Shown: positions 8,378 to 21,699, counted from the first letter of the stretch. The stretch is 64,000 bases of DNA from DASUPK01 sp963743575 (GCA_963743575.1 CAVUQC010000007.1:1054001-1118000), one strand, 5' to 3'. The notes: a model not told the origin generated them from the sequence alone. Made by a program: numbers and translations.

Positions 8378-9988
8378 CTACCCGTCGAAGCCGACGTGGA
8401 CGTGATCGCAGTGGTCGGCCTGGGCGAAGCCGTTGGGGTTCGCGGGGCCGTCGGGGTCCCAGCAATAGATGAGCTCAGTCGGCTCCTGGCCCGGAGGCAG
8501 AGCGCCGAGCTGGCGGGCGATCGTCCCGCACGGGCCGTCGGGGGAGACGTCGGTGCAGGGGACGCCGTCGATGGCGGCGATGTCCATGGCTCGGCCGTAG
8601 TAGTGGTTGGAGACGTTGCCGCTCGTGGTGTACTTCGAGTGGTCCGAGCGCAGGGCCGAGATCGTGATCTGGTGCTGCTGGCTGATCGCGCCGAGGATGC
8701 CGAGGATCCGCGGGTCGATCGCGCCGGACTGGATGTCGACCATCTCGAGCTGGTTGGAGAGCTCGACGTTCGACCAGTTGATCGGCGCGTTCGTCGGTCC
8801 GGGGAGGGCGACGGAGTAGGCGACGGTCTTCACCTGGCAGCTTCCCGCCATCGACTCGGCGTCCTGGAGGACAGCGTCGACGTACCACTCGGCGTGGTTG
8901 TGCTGGAAGAGCCCTGCCCGCAGGTCGCCGGCCGCCCAGATCATGCGGGCAAGCGTGGCCGCGGAGTCCGCGGGGCTCTGGTGCTTGATCTTGCCGTCGC
9001 CGTCGCCGTCCACCGCGTACTGCTTCCAGTGGTCCTCGGTGATCCCGAGCGGCCCGACCGAGGAGAGCTGCTGCGCGTTCATCCCCTTGCCGAAGTTGGA
9101 CTCCATCCTGGCCACGGCGGCAAGGGCCCAGACGCCCCCCTGACCGAGGTCGTAGCGCCCGGCGGCGTCCTGGAAGGCCTTCATGTAGTCGTCCGGGATC
9201 GACTGGCGTGACCCGTCCGCCGGCGAGCAGACCAGCTCCTGCCGCTTCGGGATCAGCGACAACCCGCCGAGGGCCCCGTTGCCGATCCCGCTGAAGCAGG
9301 CGGCCCTGGCCATGACCTCGGAGACGTACCAATCGGCGTGGTTGTAGGCGAAGACCGCGCCCTCAGGGTCCTCCGGCATTCCGGCGGCGCGCAGGTAGCG
9401 GGCCGCGGCGAAGATCGCGTCATTGGGGTTGTTCGGGTCCTTGGTGCCGTCGTGATCCGCATCGACGCCGTAGGTGGCCCAGGTCGACGGCATGAACTGC
9501 ATCCAGCCCTCCGCGCCGGCCGAGGAGGGCCCGAGGTTCTGCCCGAAGCCGCTCTCGATCTCGTTGATGGCGGCGAGGATCGAGGGGCCGGCGGGACCGA
9601 GGTCGTAGGCCTGGGCGGCCGCCTGGTAGATCGGGCCGAGGTAGGCGGGGATCGCCACGGGACCGCAGGCGGTCGGCGTCAGGGGGCCTGGGGGCGGCGG
9701 AGCGGTGCCGCCCACCTTCGCGGCGCCCTTCTCGCTCTCTCCGCCCCTCGATCCCTTGGTGCCGCCGGTGCTCGGAGGCTTCGGCGCCGGCTTCTGGGTC
9801 GTCGGCTTCTTGATGATCGGCTTTGCCGGGGGCAGCAGCGTCACCGGCGGCTGCGGCTGGCTGGGCGGCTCAGGCGGATCCGTCGTCGTGGTGGGCGCAG
9901 GATCGGTGCTCGTCTGCGCTGCGGCTGCAGGAGCGGCGATTGCCGCACCCACGACCGTCGCGGCGATTGCCGTTCTCAGCCGTCCCAT
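8378..9988 (-). CDS. Secreted peptidoglycan hydrolase: two transglycosylase-like domains plus zinc D,D-peptidase-like domain
   Basis: The 536-aa protein begins with a signal peptide (residues 1-25) and a Pro/Thr/Lys linker to about 105. Domain 1 (110-235) has the lytic transglycosylase pattern INEIESGFGQ with candidate catalytic Glu145 and EGWMQFMPSTWATYG. Domain 2 (265-380) repeats it as VARMESNFGK (Glu296) and GPLGITEDHW. The C-terminal domain has HYYGRAMDI (His462, Asp469) and CDHVHVGF (His529/His531), the zinc-ligand arrangement of M15-type D,D-peptidases. It probably cleaves both glycan and peptide of the wall. The ATG at 9988 shares one base with the upstream gene's stop. Confidence 0.85.
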   Translation of the reverse strand: MGRLRTAIAATVVGAAIAAPAAAAQTSTDPAPTTTTDPPEPPSQPQPPVTLLPPAKPIIKKPTTQKPAPKPPSTGGTKGSRGGESEKGAAKVGGTAPPPPGPLTPTACGPVAIPAYLGPIYQAAAQAYDLGPAGPSILAAINEIESGFGQNLGPSSAGAEGWMQFMPSTWATYGVDADHDGTKDPNNPNDAIFAAARYLRAAGMPEDPEGAVFAYNHADWYVSEVMARAACFSGIGNGALGGLSLIPKRQELVCSPADGSRQSIPDDYMKAFQDAAGRYDLGQGGVWALAAVARMESNFGKGMNAQQLSSVGPLGITEDHWKQYAVDGDGDGKIKHQSPADSAATLARMIWAAGDLRAGLFQHNHAEWYVDAVLQDAESMAGSCQVKTVAYSVALPGPTNAPINWSNVELSNQLEMVDIQSGAIDPRILGILGAISQQHQITISALRSDHSKYTTSGNVSNHYYGRAMDIAAIDGVPCTDVSPDGPCGTIARQLGALPPGQEPTELIYCWDPDGPANPNGFAQADHCDHVHVGFDG

Positions 9989-10746
9989 CAGCCCAGGACC
10001 TGAGCGACGCGCCACTCATCGCCGGTCTTCGTCAGGGTCAGCCGCACCTCGCTGATCGCCCGCAGCCGGACGAGGGAGACGCTGGCGGTGACCTGGTTCT
10101 TCGCGGCCGCTCCGAGGACAACGTTGAGCACGCGCGCCTGCGGCACCCTGCCGGTCGAGGGCAGTCGAGGCGGGTCAGCGGCGAGTGACTTCTGCAGAGG
10201 TTTGGTGGCGGTCGCGGAGAAGCCGTCACCCGTCTTCTTGGTCGACTTGCCGACCTCGTATCCGACGAAGGCCTGCGCGAACTGCCAGGCGACCTGGGTG
10301 GGAGGGGCGGAGGTCTTGGTCGGGGGCTGTACGGGCGCCGGGGCGGCGTGGCCGGACTGGATCTGGGGAGTGACCCCCTGAAGAGTGGTCAGGTGAGCGC
10401 TGTGCGGAGCCGCGGCGACCGAAGCGGCGATGGTCTGGGAACCGTGGTGCGAGGCGGGGTGATCGGCCGCGCTCATCGCCCCACCGGCGGCGGCGGCGAC
10501 CGCGAGCGTGGCGGCGCCGGCGGCAATCGCGACCCGCGTGCGGCGGCCGTGCCGGCTGAGCGCATCCTCCACCGGCCAGGTCAGCCTGGTCTGGATCAGT
10601 CGCTGGAGCGGCAGCAGCCTGTGTCCGGCACGCTCCAGCGCGCTGCGGGTCACGTCGCTGCCTCGCCAGAGGACCTTCTCCTCGATGCCCCAGGCGGCCT
10701 CGCGGATGGTCCAGCCGGCTTCCTCAGCCTGTAAACGCAGGTTCAC
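9988..10746 (-). CDS. Membrane-anchored protein with extracytoplasmic domain, coupled to the wall hydrolase
   Basis: I do not recognise this 252-aa protein. A cytoplasmic N terminus of about 70 residues precedes one membrane helix (about 71-91, Ala/Gly-rich), a Pro/Thr/His-rich linker, then a C-terminal domain ending VRLTLTKTGDEWRVAQVLG. The last part resembles the strand pattern of secreted NTF2-like conjugal-transfer/VirB8-type folds, but this is only a guess. Its stop overlaps the start of the transglycosylase gene (TGATG), so the two products are probably made together and may interact at the wall. Confidence 0.7.
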   Translation of the reverse strand: MNLRLQAEEAGWTIREAAWGIEEKVLWRGSDVTRSALERAGHRLLPLQRLIQTRLTWPVEDALSRHGRRTRVAIAAGAATLAVAAAAGGAMSAADHPASHHGSQTIAASVAAAPHSAHLTTLQGVTPQIQSGHAAPAPVQPPTKTSAPPTQVAWQFAQAFVGYEVGKSTKKTGDGFSATATKPLQKSLAADPPRLPSTGRVPQARVLNVVLGAAAKNQVTASVSLVRLRAISEVRLTLTKTGDEWRVAQVLG

Positions 10747-10799
10747 CCTGGATCAATCGTCCAGCCGAGGGTGAAGCCAGATACCGAGAAGTTGGTTCT

Positions 10800-13400
<2,601 letters not shown>

Positions 13401-13463
13401 GTACGAACATGCTACCGGGTTTAGTGTGAAAAGTAAAGAAATCTATGTCGAAAAGACTTAGAT
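13401..13463 (-). promoter_or_regulatory. clpB promoter with HspR-type operator
   Basis: Reading on the minus strand, ATCTAAGT (13463-13456), seven bases, then ACATAGAT (13448-13441) form an inverted repeat with 7 of 8 arm pairs matched. The spacing of seven equals that of the Streptomyces HAIR operator, but the arms differ. Downstream lie TTTACT, a 17-nt spacer and TAGCAT (13414-13409), with the clpB ATG eight bases further. Arm sequence ATCTAAGT recurs before dnaK. Binding by HspR is inferred. Confidence 0.6.
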
Positions 13464-13553
13464 CTATGCGTAGCTCACGAGTTGGCCGATTTGGGGGTTT
13501 ACAACGCCTGCACGACCCGCATAGGATGACTGCAGCGACCGCTCCGGTCACGG

Positions 13554-13982
13554 ATGGCTATGGGGAACAACGTCGAGACCTACGAGCGCATTCTCGAGAC
13601 CTTCAACCGCGAGGGTGTCGACGGGGTCGTGCCCTACTTCACCGAGGACGTCGAGGTCTACGACCCCGACCTGCCCGAGGGCGCGTACCGCGGACCCGGG
13701 GCCGCCCGGCACGTCGTCGAGCTCCTGACGAGTGGATTCGAGGACGTCGAGGTCAAGGACTTCCGCCTGCTCTCGGCTGGGGACAGGGTGGTCGCCCTTC
13801 TCCACACGCGCGCCAAGGGCGAGCAAGTCGACCTGGAGGTGGAAACGCGCGACGCCCACACCATCACCTTCCGCGACGGCAAGATTGCCTATTGGCGCCT
13901 CTACATCGATCAGGCAGAGGCGCTCGCCGACGCGGGACTCGATCCTGAGCTCGCCTCCGGGAAGAGCCACGCTCCGTCCTAG
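13554..13982 (+). CDS. SnoaL-like (NTF2-fold) protein
   Basis: The 142-aa protein has the cone-shaped NTF2 fold pattern: NNVETYERILETFNREGVDG, a central VEVYDPDLPEGAYRGPGAARH and the C-terminal strands TFRDGKIAYWRLYIDQAEAL. Members include polyketide cyclases, isomerases and many proteins of unknown function; no catalytic assignment can be made. Two ATGs, at 13554 and 13560, are possible starts. It is divergent from clpB. It lacks the GATACT box and flanking dyad sites of the 47-58 kb SnoaL genes, and its tail is different. Confidence 0.8.
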   Translation: MAMGNNVETYERILETFNREGVDGVVPYFTEDVEVYDPDLPEGAYRGPGAARHVVELLTSGFEDVEVKDFRLLSAGDRVVALLHTRAKGEQVDLEVETRDAHTITFRDGKIAYWRLYIDQAEALADAGLDPELASGKSHAPS

Positions 13983-13991
13983 GCTTCCGGC

Positions 13992-14834
13992 GTGGGGAGC
14001 GCCAGGACCCGGCGAGTTGCGCTGATCGCTCTGACGGTCGTTTTCGTGCTGGGCATCGGCGGCCGGTCGGCCGCCGGCAGGGGCGACGGCGCGGGCGGGA
14101 AGGTCTGGCCGCGCGACTCGTATCCCTCCAGCCGGGCCATTCGCCGCGCGCCGGGGCGACGTCTCGTTCGCCGTGATCGACTCCTCGATCGGGGCCCGAG
14201 GGTATGACCCCGATCGGCAGTTCAGCTCGGCGAGCGTCAGCAAGGCCCTGCTGCTCGCTGCCGAGCTGCGGAGGCTTCGGCGCGAGCACCTGCCGCTCGA
14301 CCGGGAGATGAAGGAGCTGCTCGAGCCGATGATCAGCTACTCGGACAACCAGGCGGCGGATGCCGTGTACGCACAGGTGGGCGACGAGGGGCTCAGCGAG
14401 GTCGCCGAACACGCTGGGATGAGGGATTTCGATCCGACCCCCGGCTTTTGGGGCGGGACCAGGTCACTGCTGGCGACCTGGCGCGATTCTTCTTCCGGCT
14501 CGAATCCAATCCGCCCGGCCCGCACCGGGCCTATGCGAAGCGGCTGCTCGCAAGCATCGCGCCGGTCGAGCGCTGGGGAATCCCAAAGGCGATCGGCCAT
14601 GGTTGGTCGATCTGGTTCAAGGGCGGCTGGCGCCCGGGCGGTGACGGGGACAGCAGCGGCGCGGTGACCCATCAGGCGGCGCTGCTCGTCCATCGCGGCG
14701 GCGAGCGGCTTGCCCTCGCCATCCTCACAGACGAAACGCCCGGGGACGCCACCGGCTACGCCGCGCTCGAGGGTGTCACCGAGCGGCTGCTCTCGAAGCC
14801 GCCGCCCGATCGGAGAGGCTGGCCGGCGCCCTAG
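13992..14834 (+). pseudogene. Serine beta-lactamase-like hydrolase with two frameshifts
   Basis: Three reading frames together encode a secreted class A beta-lactamase-like protein: an N-terminal hydrophobic segment, the serine motif SASVSKALLL (14233 on), the YSDNQAAD motif (about 14338) and a KGG triad equivalent near 14620. The frame changes once near 14138 (apparent one-base insertion after SSRA) and again near 14451 (one base lost in a G run before RDQVTAGD). The changes compensate each other. Either the gene is decaying or the assembly has two indels. A TAGGCT hexamer lies six bases before the GTG. The stop overlaps that of hspR. Confidence 0.75.
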
Positions 14835-15313
14835 TTGGCCCGGCGGCGGATCGGGATCCGGGTGGCTCCCTCGCCTCGCCGCATGCTCGGCGGCTCGTAC
14901 GCCCCGTAGGGCACCAGCTCTCCGCCGACGGATTTGCGCAGCCGCTCGAGCTCCTTGTTCATCCGGCTCTCCATCTCCGCGGCGCGCTTTCTCATCCTCG
15001 CCATGTCGGTCCGCATGCGCTCGAGCCGCCGCTCCAGCTCGAGGACGGTTTCGACGCCCGCGAGGTTCAGCCCCTCGTCGTTCGTCATCTGCTGGATCCG
15101 GCGCAGCCGCTCAACATCCGCCTGGGAGTAGAGGCGCGTGTTCTTCGGTGAGCGCTTCGGCGTGATCAGGCCGCGTGTCTCGTACATCCGCAGTGTCTGT
15201 GGATGCATCTCGGCGAGCTCGGCGGCCACGGAGATCATGAAAACCCCGCGGTCCTCATCGAGCCTCCGCTCGCCGGTGCGTCGCTTCCTCGTGCTGCCGT
15301 CAGCCATCGTCAC
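14831..15313 (-). CDS. hspR: HspR, MerR-family heat-shock repressor
   Basis: The 160-aa regulator has the MerR winged helix with GVFMISVAAELAEMHPQTLR (about 23-42), then MYETRGLITPKRSPKNTRLYS, exactly the HspR pattern, followed by a coiled coil (about 85-130) and a basic C terminus. In other actinobacteria HspR, with DnaK as co-repressor, shuts off dnaK and clpB. It is the last gene of the dnaK-grpE-dnaJ-hspR operon, starting inside the dnaJ 3' end. Start choices are GTG 15313 (GGAGG about nine bases upstream) or ATG 15307. Confidence 0.93.
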   Translation of the reverse strand: MTMADGSTRKRRTGERRLDEDRGVFMISVAAELAEMHPQTLRMYETRGLITPKRSPKNTRLYSQADVERLRRIQQMTNDEGLNLAGVETVLELERRLERMRTDMARMRKRAAEMESRMNKELERLRKSVGGELVPYGAYEPPSMRRGEGATRIPIRRRAN

Positions 15314-16448
15314 TCACTCTCCCCTCCGCCCCGGATCGACCGCCGTCCTTCAGCAGTGACGCGCGCGGGTTCTGGCCGTTGAGCGCCTCGGCCAGCTTCG
15401 CGACGGCGTCACGCTGCTCTCCGGAAAGGTCCGTGGGCACTTCGACCCGAATCCGGTAGTAGATGTCGCCGCGTCCCTTGGCGTTCGTCTTCTGGGGTCC
15501 CTCGCCCCGCAGTCGCTGGACCGAGCCATGCTGCGTCCCCGGCGGAATGCGGATCGTCTTCGATCCGTCGATCGTCGGGACCTCAACCGTCGCTCCCTGG
15601 ATCGCCTCGGCCACGGTGACCGGCAGGTCGACCTCGAGGTTGCCGTCGGGTCGCTGTTTGAAGACCGGCGAGGGCGCCACCCGCGTGGTCACGTAGAGAT
15701 CGCCGCGCGGGCCGCCGCGGTAGCCGGCCTCGCCCTTGCCCGCAAGCCTGATCCTGCTGCCGTCATGCACTCCGGCGGGGATGTTCACCCGGTAGCGCTT
15801 GGTCTCCTGGGTGATCCCCTGGCCGCCGCAGGTGGGGCACGGATCGTCGATCACGCTGCCCTGGCCGCCGCACTCAGGACAGGGCTGCGATATCGAGAAG
15901 AGCCCCTGGCCCTGCGCGTCGATGCCGGACCCCTCGCAGCGCGGACAGGTTCGGGGGGAGGTGCCCGGCTTCGCCCCGCTGCCCTCGCAGGTCGGACAGG
16001 GCCCCGTGGTGGGAACCGAGACCGCGATCTGCGTGCCGTGCACCGCCTGGTCAAAGGAGAGGCGCACCTCGGTCTCGAGGTCCCGGCCGCGCTGCTCGCG
16101 CGGTCCCTGCTGGCGACCCCCGCGGAAGAAGGTGGAGAAGATGTCCCCGATGTCCGAGGCGAAGCCGCCGCCGGGGACCCCGCCACCTCCGGCGCTCCCG
16201 GGGAAGCCGCCCGCGCCGAAGCCGCCGAGGCGACCCCCGGCGTCGTACTCCTTGCGCTTGTCCGGGTCGGAGAGAGCGTCGTAGGCCTGCTGAATCTCCT
16301 TGAAGCGCTCTTCGGCGCCCTCGTCGTCCGGATTGCGATCGGGATGCCACTTGCGGGCCAGCTCCCGATAGGCCTTCTTGATCTCGTCCTGCGAAGCGGA
16401 CTTGGAGACGCCCAGGACCTCGTAGAAGTCGCGCGGGGTCGTCGCCAT
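15300..16448 (-). CDS. dnaJ: DnaJ co-chaperone
   Basis: This 382-aa type I Hsp40 stimulates DnaK ATPase and delivers substrates. It has a J domain with HPD at residues 35-37, a Gly/Phe-rich linker (about 75-100), a zinc finger made of four CxxCxGxG motifs (CPTCEGSG, CPRCEGSG, CPECGGQG, CPTCGGQG) and the C-terminal substrate domains. Its ATG overlaps the grpE stop as TAATG, and its TGA overlaps hspR, consistent with one operon. Confidence 0.97.
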   Translation of the reverse strand: MATTPRDFYEVLGVSKSASQDEIKKAYRELARKWHPDRNPDDEGAEERFKEIQQAYDALSDPDKRKEYDAGGRLGGFGAGGFPGSAGGGGVPGGGFASDIGDIFSTFFRGGRQQGPREQRGRDLETEVRLSFDQAVHGTQIAVSVPTTGPCPTCEGSGAKPGTSPRTCPRCEGSGIDAQGQGLFSISQPCPECGGQGSVIDDPCPTCGGQGITQETKRYRVNIPAGVHDGSRIRLAGKGEAGYRGGPRGDLYVTTRVAPSPVFKQRPDGNLEVDLPVTVAEAIQGATVEVPTIDGSKTIRIPPGTQHGSVQRLRGEGPQKTNAKGRGDIYYRIRVEVPTDLSGEQRDAVAKLAEALNGQNPRASLLKDGGRSGAEGRVSDDG

Positions 16449-17005
16449 TACTTGCTCACCACCACCTTGGCAGGCCGAAGCACCTGTCCGTTCAGGCGGT
16501 AACCCTTCTGCATCGTCTCGAGGACGATCCCGGGCTCGGCTCCCTCGGCGGGCTGGGTCGAGAGCGCTTCGTGTACCTGCGGATCGAACTTCTCGCCGAT
16601 CGGGTCGAATGACTCGACGCCGGCATCACCGAGCCGGCCCCGGAGCTCGTTCAGCACCAGCCCGACACCCTCCACCAGCGCTCCGTGTGCCGACGGGTCT
16701 GAGCCGGTGGCCAGGGCGCGCTCGAGGTTGTCGATGACGGGCAGGAGCCCACGGGCAAGCTCGCCCTTCCCGCGAGCGAGGGCGTCGGAGGTCTCCTTCG
16801 CCACCCGCTTGCGGTAGTTCTCGAAATCGGCTCGCGTTCGCTGCGCCAGCTCGAGGTACTCGTCGCGCTCGCGCTTGGCCTCACCGAGCTCGTCGAGGTC
16901 TCGCTCGACGGTCTCGGCGGCGCTGTCTCCATCCGTCTCGGGGACTGAGGGGGCGTCGACGACCTCTGCGTCGACGACCTCCTCATCCCGCATCTCGTCG
17001 ATCAT
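16448..17005 (-). CDS. grpE: GrpE nucleotide exchange factor
   Basis: GrpE releases ADP from DnaK. The 185-aa protein has an acidic N-terminal tail, a long helix (about 40-90), the QRTRADFENYRKRVAKE motif and a beta domain ending ETMQKGYRLNGQVLRPAKVVV. The tail contains RDEEVVDAEVVDAP, almost the same peptide as the end of DnaK (DEEEVVDAEVVDDE), and the two stretches of DNA lie only about 80 bp apart. The gene starts 10 bp after the dnaK stop and overlaps dnaJ. Confidence 0.96.
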   Translation of the reverse strand: MIDEMRDEEVVDAEVVDAPSVPETDGDSAAETVERDLDELGEAKRERDEYLELAQRTRADFENYRKRVAKETSDALARGKGELARGLLPVIDNLERALATGSDPSAHGALVEGVGLVLNELRGRLGDAGVESFDPIGEKFDPQVHEALSTQPAEGAEPGIVLETMQKGYRLNGQVLRPAKVVVSK

Positions 17006-17014
17006 CGGCCCCCC

Positions 17015-18913
<1,899 letters not shown>

Positions 18914-18991
18914 TGTCATTCCTCCAAAGCTTGGTTTTGGCTTGGGCTTTAGCATAGCCGCCCAAGAAATCTAAGTGCCAGTGTGGCAGAT
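18914..18991 (-). promoter_or_regulatory. dnaK leader with candidate HspR operator
   Basis: On the minus strand, ATCTGCCA (18991-18984), seven bases and ACTTAGAT (18976-18969) reproduce the 8-7-8 layout of the clpB operator. The outer ATCT/AGAT match and the dnaK-proximal arm is identical to one arm of the clpB site, but the inner arm bases do not pair. TATGCT at 18956-18951 is the likely -10, which places the operator across the -35 region, where binding would block transcription. Confidence 0.5.
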
Positions 18992-19020
18992 ATATGCCTG
19001 GTGTCAACCCCCGGCGCAAA

Positions 19021-19052
19021 AAAGAGGCCGGGGCATGAGCCCCGGCCTCTCG
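19021..19052 (-). terminator. Intrinsic terminator of the secreted nuclease/phosphatase gene
   Basis: A perfect 12-bp stem, AGAGGCCGGGGC (19023-19034) with GCCCCGGCCTCT (19039-19050) and loop ATGA, is followed on the minus strand by a run of T (the A run 19018-19023). It lies just past the stop at 19075 and upstream of the dnaK promoter, separating the two units. Confidence 0.9.
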
Positions 19053-19074
19053 CTGCTTACCTATGCCTCGGCGC

Positions 19075-20337
19075 TCACTTGACCTGGAGACGGCTCCAGA
19101 TGCCGAAGTGGTCGGACGAGTGCAGGCCGTTCGCGTATGTGGTCGTGAGGCCACCCTTCTTGAACTTGATCTTCTTGCTGTTGGACATGATGTGATCGAC
19201 CCGGTGGGTGATGCCCGTTGTGCTCGGGTCGTTCAGGTTCGGGTCCTGTAGGCAGCATCCGAACGGAGGCGGTGTGAGCGCACGCTCGCTCCAGCCCCCG
19301 GCCAGCAGCGCCCGGTAGGCCAGGGCGTCGCCCGGGTCCACCTGGTCGCCGTGAACCGGCGAATCGGAATTGAAGTCACCGACCAGGATCGTCGGCAGCT
19401 TCGAGGTGGCCGGTCCGGCAGGGCCGACGAGCTCGCGAGCCTGGGCCTCCCGGATCCCACCCTTCGGGTAGGTCTGACCATCGCTGCCGGTGTTGCTCGC
19501 CTGGCTGTCGAACGCCTCGAGGTGGCTGTCCACGACGTGCACCTTGCGGCCGTCCTTCTTGACGTTGACCGCGGCCCAGCCGCGGGTTACGTCGACGTTC
19601 AGCACGCCACCGACCTTGACGCGAAGCAACGTGTTGAAGTGGGCGCCCGAGGCATTGCTGAGCTTGATGCCCGCACCCTTACGGACCAGGATCGCATCAC
19701 GCATCGTCAGTCGCTCGTTGTGACACTGGCTCGGGCAGACGCTGAGCCCACCCGTTCCCTGGTTCACTGGGAGCTCGAAGTCGAACTCGGGCTGGACGAT
19801 GGCGATCTTGTAGCGCACCGCGTTCTTTTTGCCCTTCTTCTTGGCTGCGCTCGCGGACCCCTTCTTGCCCTTTTTCTTGCCGCCCTTGTTGAGCTTGGCC
19901 AGCAGGTCGGTGAGGAAGTCTCCACCCTGAGGATCCGTCTGCGTCGCCTTCGGTCCGGTGGTCACCGCACCCAGGTCATAGGGCCCAGTGCGCCACCACG
20001 CGGCCTCCTGGAGTCCGACGACGTCTGGCTTGACCTTGAGGATCTCCTTCGCGAGCAGCGCTGCGCGTACCGACGGGAACTTGGTGCGATGAACCTGCTG
20101 CTCGATCTGATAGGCGGCATCGACCGCCCCATTTACGTCGGATGAGTTGATCGCCGGGCTCAGGTCAGCTCCCAAGTACAGGTTGCGGGACATCACCGTG
20201 AGCTGATGACCTTTCTTCTTGCCCTTGGCGTCGGCGGTGCCGGGGAGAAGCGTCAGACCGAGGGCCAAAATCAGCCCAAGGACCATCGCCATTCCGAAGC
20301 GCCCCCGCCGGCCCGGGGCCAGGTGTGCGTGAGTCAA
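19075..20337 (-). CDS. Secreted endonuclease/exonuclease/phosphatase-family protein
   Basis: The 420-aa protein has a signal peptide (about 15-38, ending GTADA), then the EEP fold: LTVMSRNLYLGADLSP, VVGLQEAAWW with the catalytic Glu, VVDSHLEAFDSQ, ILVGDFNSDSPVHG and the final GLHSSDHFGIWSRLQV with Asp-His. The enzyme probably hydrolyses phosphodiesters or phosphomonoesters outside the cell. A Lys-rich insertion (GKKKGKKGSASAAKKKGKK) lies near residue 150. The TTG start at 20337 has AAGGAG five bases upstream. A strong terminator follows the gene. Confidence 0.87.
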   Translation of the reverse strand: MTHAHLAPGRRGRFGMAMVLGLILALGLTLLPGTADAKGKKKGHQLTVMSRNLYLGADLSPAINSSDVNGAVDAAYQIEQQVHRTKFPSVRAALLAKEILKVKPDVVGLQEAAWWRTGPYDLGAVTTGPKATQTDPQGGDFLTDLLAKLNKGGKKKGKKGSASAAKKKGKKNAVRYKIAIVQPEFDFELPVNQGTGGLSVCPSQCHNERLTMRDAILVRKGAGIKLSNASGAHFNTLLRVKVGGVLNVDVTRGWAAVNVKKDGRKVHVVDSHLEAFDSQASNTGSDGQTYPKGGIREAQARELVGPAGPATSKLPTILVGDFNSDSPVHGDQVDPGDALAYRALLAGGWSERALTPPPFGCCLQDPNLNDPSTTGITHRVDHIMSNSKKIKFKKGGLTTTYANGLHSSDHFGIWSRLQVK

Positions 20338-20477
20338 CAGATCTCCTTTTCTCTGAGGGGCCTGTTACCACGCATCGGTGCGTGTGGTCCCCTCGAGTCC
20401 TCTCTCTGTGCTGCTAACAACGCTATTTCAGGCAGAGTTGCGGCCGAAACCGCAATTAGCCGCACTTATGGGTAGGG

Positions 20478-20870
20478 CTAGGGGCCCTGGCCGGCGACCT
20501 GGGAGACGAACGTCGCCACCTCGTCGGCCTGCTGACCGCTCAGGACACCCTTGGGCATCCGCCCGGCGACCCCGTTGTTGATCGCGCTGAGGACCCTTGG
20601 CTTGATCGTCGAGGGATCCGGGGCGCTGGCGCTCGGCGGGGCGAGCAGCTCATCGAGGTTGGGGCCGATGACACCGTCGGTGCCCGCCTTGGCGAGCGTG
20701 TGACAGGCCCCGCAGTTGGTCACGAACAGGTCCTTGCCCTCCTGGAGGCTCGCCGGGACGTCCTCGGGGGAGGCGCTCTGGGAGCCCTCGTGGGTGATCG
20801 CCCAGGCGGGGACGCCCACTCCGAGGAGCAACACGACCAGCCCGAACATGACGAAGGTGCTCCGCTTCAT
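20478..20870 (-). CDS. Membrane-anchored c-type cytochrome
   Basis: The 130-aa protein has an N-terminal membrane segment or signal anchor (about 5-24), one haem-binding site CGACH (Cys53, Cys56, His57) and a likely distal ligand Met105 in GRMPKG, followed by the usual C-terminal helix QADEVATFVSQVAG. It should carry one electron at the outer face of the membrane. The redox partner is not visible; its neighbours are a nuclease gene and nth. Confidence 0.88.
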   Translation of the reverse strand: MKRSTFVMFGLVVLLLGVGVPAWAITHEGSQSASPEDVPASLQEGKDLFVTNCGACHTLAKAGTDGVIGPNLDELLAPPSASAPDPSTIKPRVLSAINNGVAGRMPKGVLSGQQADEVATFVSQVAGQGP

Positions 20871-20916
20871 TTCGCGCGGGGCAGCATATAAGGGCCACGA
20901 CTTCGAACCCGCCGGG

Positions 20917-21699
20917 TCATTTCTTCCCTGCCGGTCGCGGCCCTGACGGGTTCCCGTTGGCCTTGTACCACGGGCACATCCGGCGCAGGCAGCATTCGCC
21001 GCAGCGCGGCTTGGGGCGGCAGACCGCGCGGCCGTGCTGGATCAGGTTGACGTGGAGCTCGTAGGCGTCCTCGGGCGGCGTGACCGCGAGCATCTCGTCG
21101 TGAGCCTCCTCGAAGGGCGCTCCCGGGCGGAAGAGGCCGAGGCGGCCGCCGACTCGGTGGACATGGGTGTCGACCGGGATCTCCGGGCGGCCGAAGGAGA
21201 AGATCATCACGCAGGCCGCGGTCTTGCGGCCGACGCCCGGCAGATCGTCGAGGTAGGAGAGAGCATCCTCGCGCGGGGCGTCAGCCAGCCAGTCCAGGTC
21301 GGGATGCTCTCCGAGGAGCCCCAGGATCTCCTGGATCCGCGGGGCCTTCGTGGCACTCAGCCCACCGGGCTTGATCGCCGCCTCGACCTCCTCGGTCGGC
21401 GCGTCGCGGACTGCTTCCCAGGTCGGGAAACGCTCCCGGAGCCGGTTATACGCAACGTCGCGGTTGCGGTCATTGGTGTTCTGGGAGAGGACCGTGCGAA
21501 CGAGCTCGGCGATCGGATGCCCGTGGGGCTGGTTCACGGGGCGCCCGTAGAGCTCGCGCAGCCGGTCGCGGATCGCGAGAACCCGCCGGCGAGTCGGGCG
21601 ACGCCATTCGGGGTCGCGCTTCGGGATTCGGGGCGGCGGGGTGGACGGGACCTCGGCGACCTTCCCGTCGGCCAACACGACCTTGCTCGGCAGCGGCAC
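20917..21699 (-). CDS. nth: Endonuclease III (DNA glycosylase/AP lyase)
   Basis: This 260-aa base-excision enzyme removes oxidised pyrimidines. It has the helix-hairpin-helix LDDLPGVGRKTAACV with catalytic Lys159, IPVDTHVHRVGGRLGL with catalytic Asp177 and a C-terminal 4Fe-4S cluster (Cys227, 233, 236, 242). The N terminus carries about 40 extra basic/proline residues before the conserved helix and a downstream start cannot be excluded. The GTG start is 27 bp from the divergent hydrolase gene. Confidence 0.92.
   Translation of the reverse strand: MPLPSKVVLADGKVAEVPSTPPPRIPKRDPEWRRPTRRRVLAIRDRLRELYGRPVNQPHGHPIAELVRTVLSQNTNDRNRDVAYNRLRERFPTWEAVRDAPTEEVEAAIKPGGLSATKAPRIQEILGLLGEHPDLDWLADAPREDALSYLDDLPGVGRKTAACVMIFSFGRPEIPVDTHVHRVGGRLGLFRPGAPFEEAHDEMLAVTPPEDAYELHVNLIQHGRAVCRPKPRCGECCLRRMCPWYKANGNPSGPRPAGKK

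Noticed and set aside
20338..20477. Small gene or RNA between the secreted nuclease and cytochrome c
   Set aside because: No start with a ribosome site or conserved frame; it holds the nuclease promoter region and nothing else recognisable.
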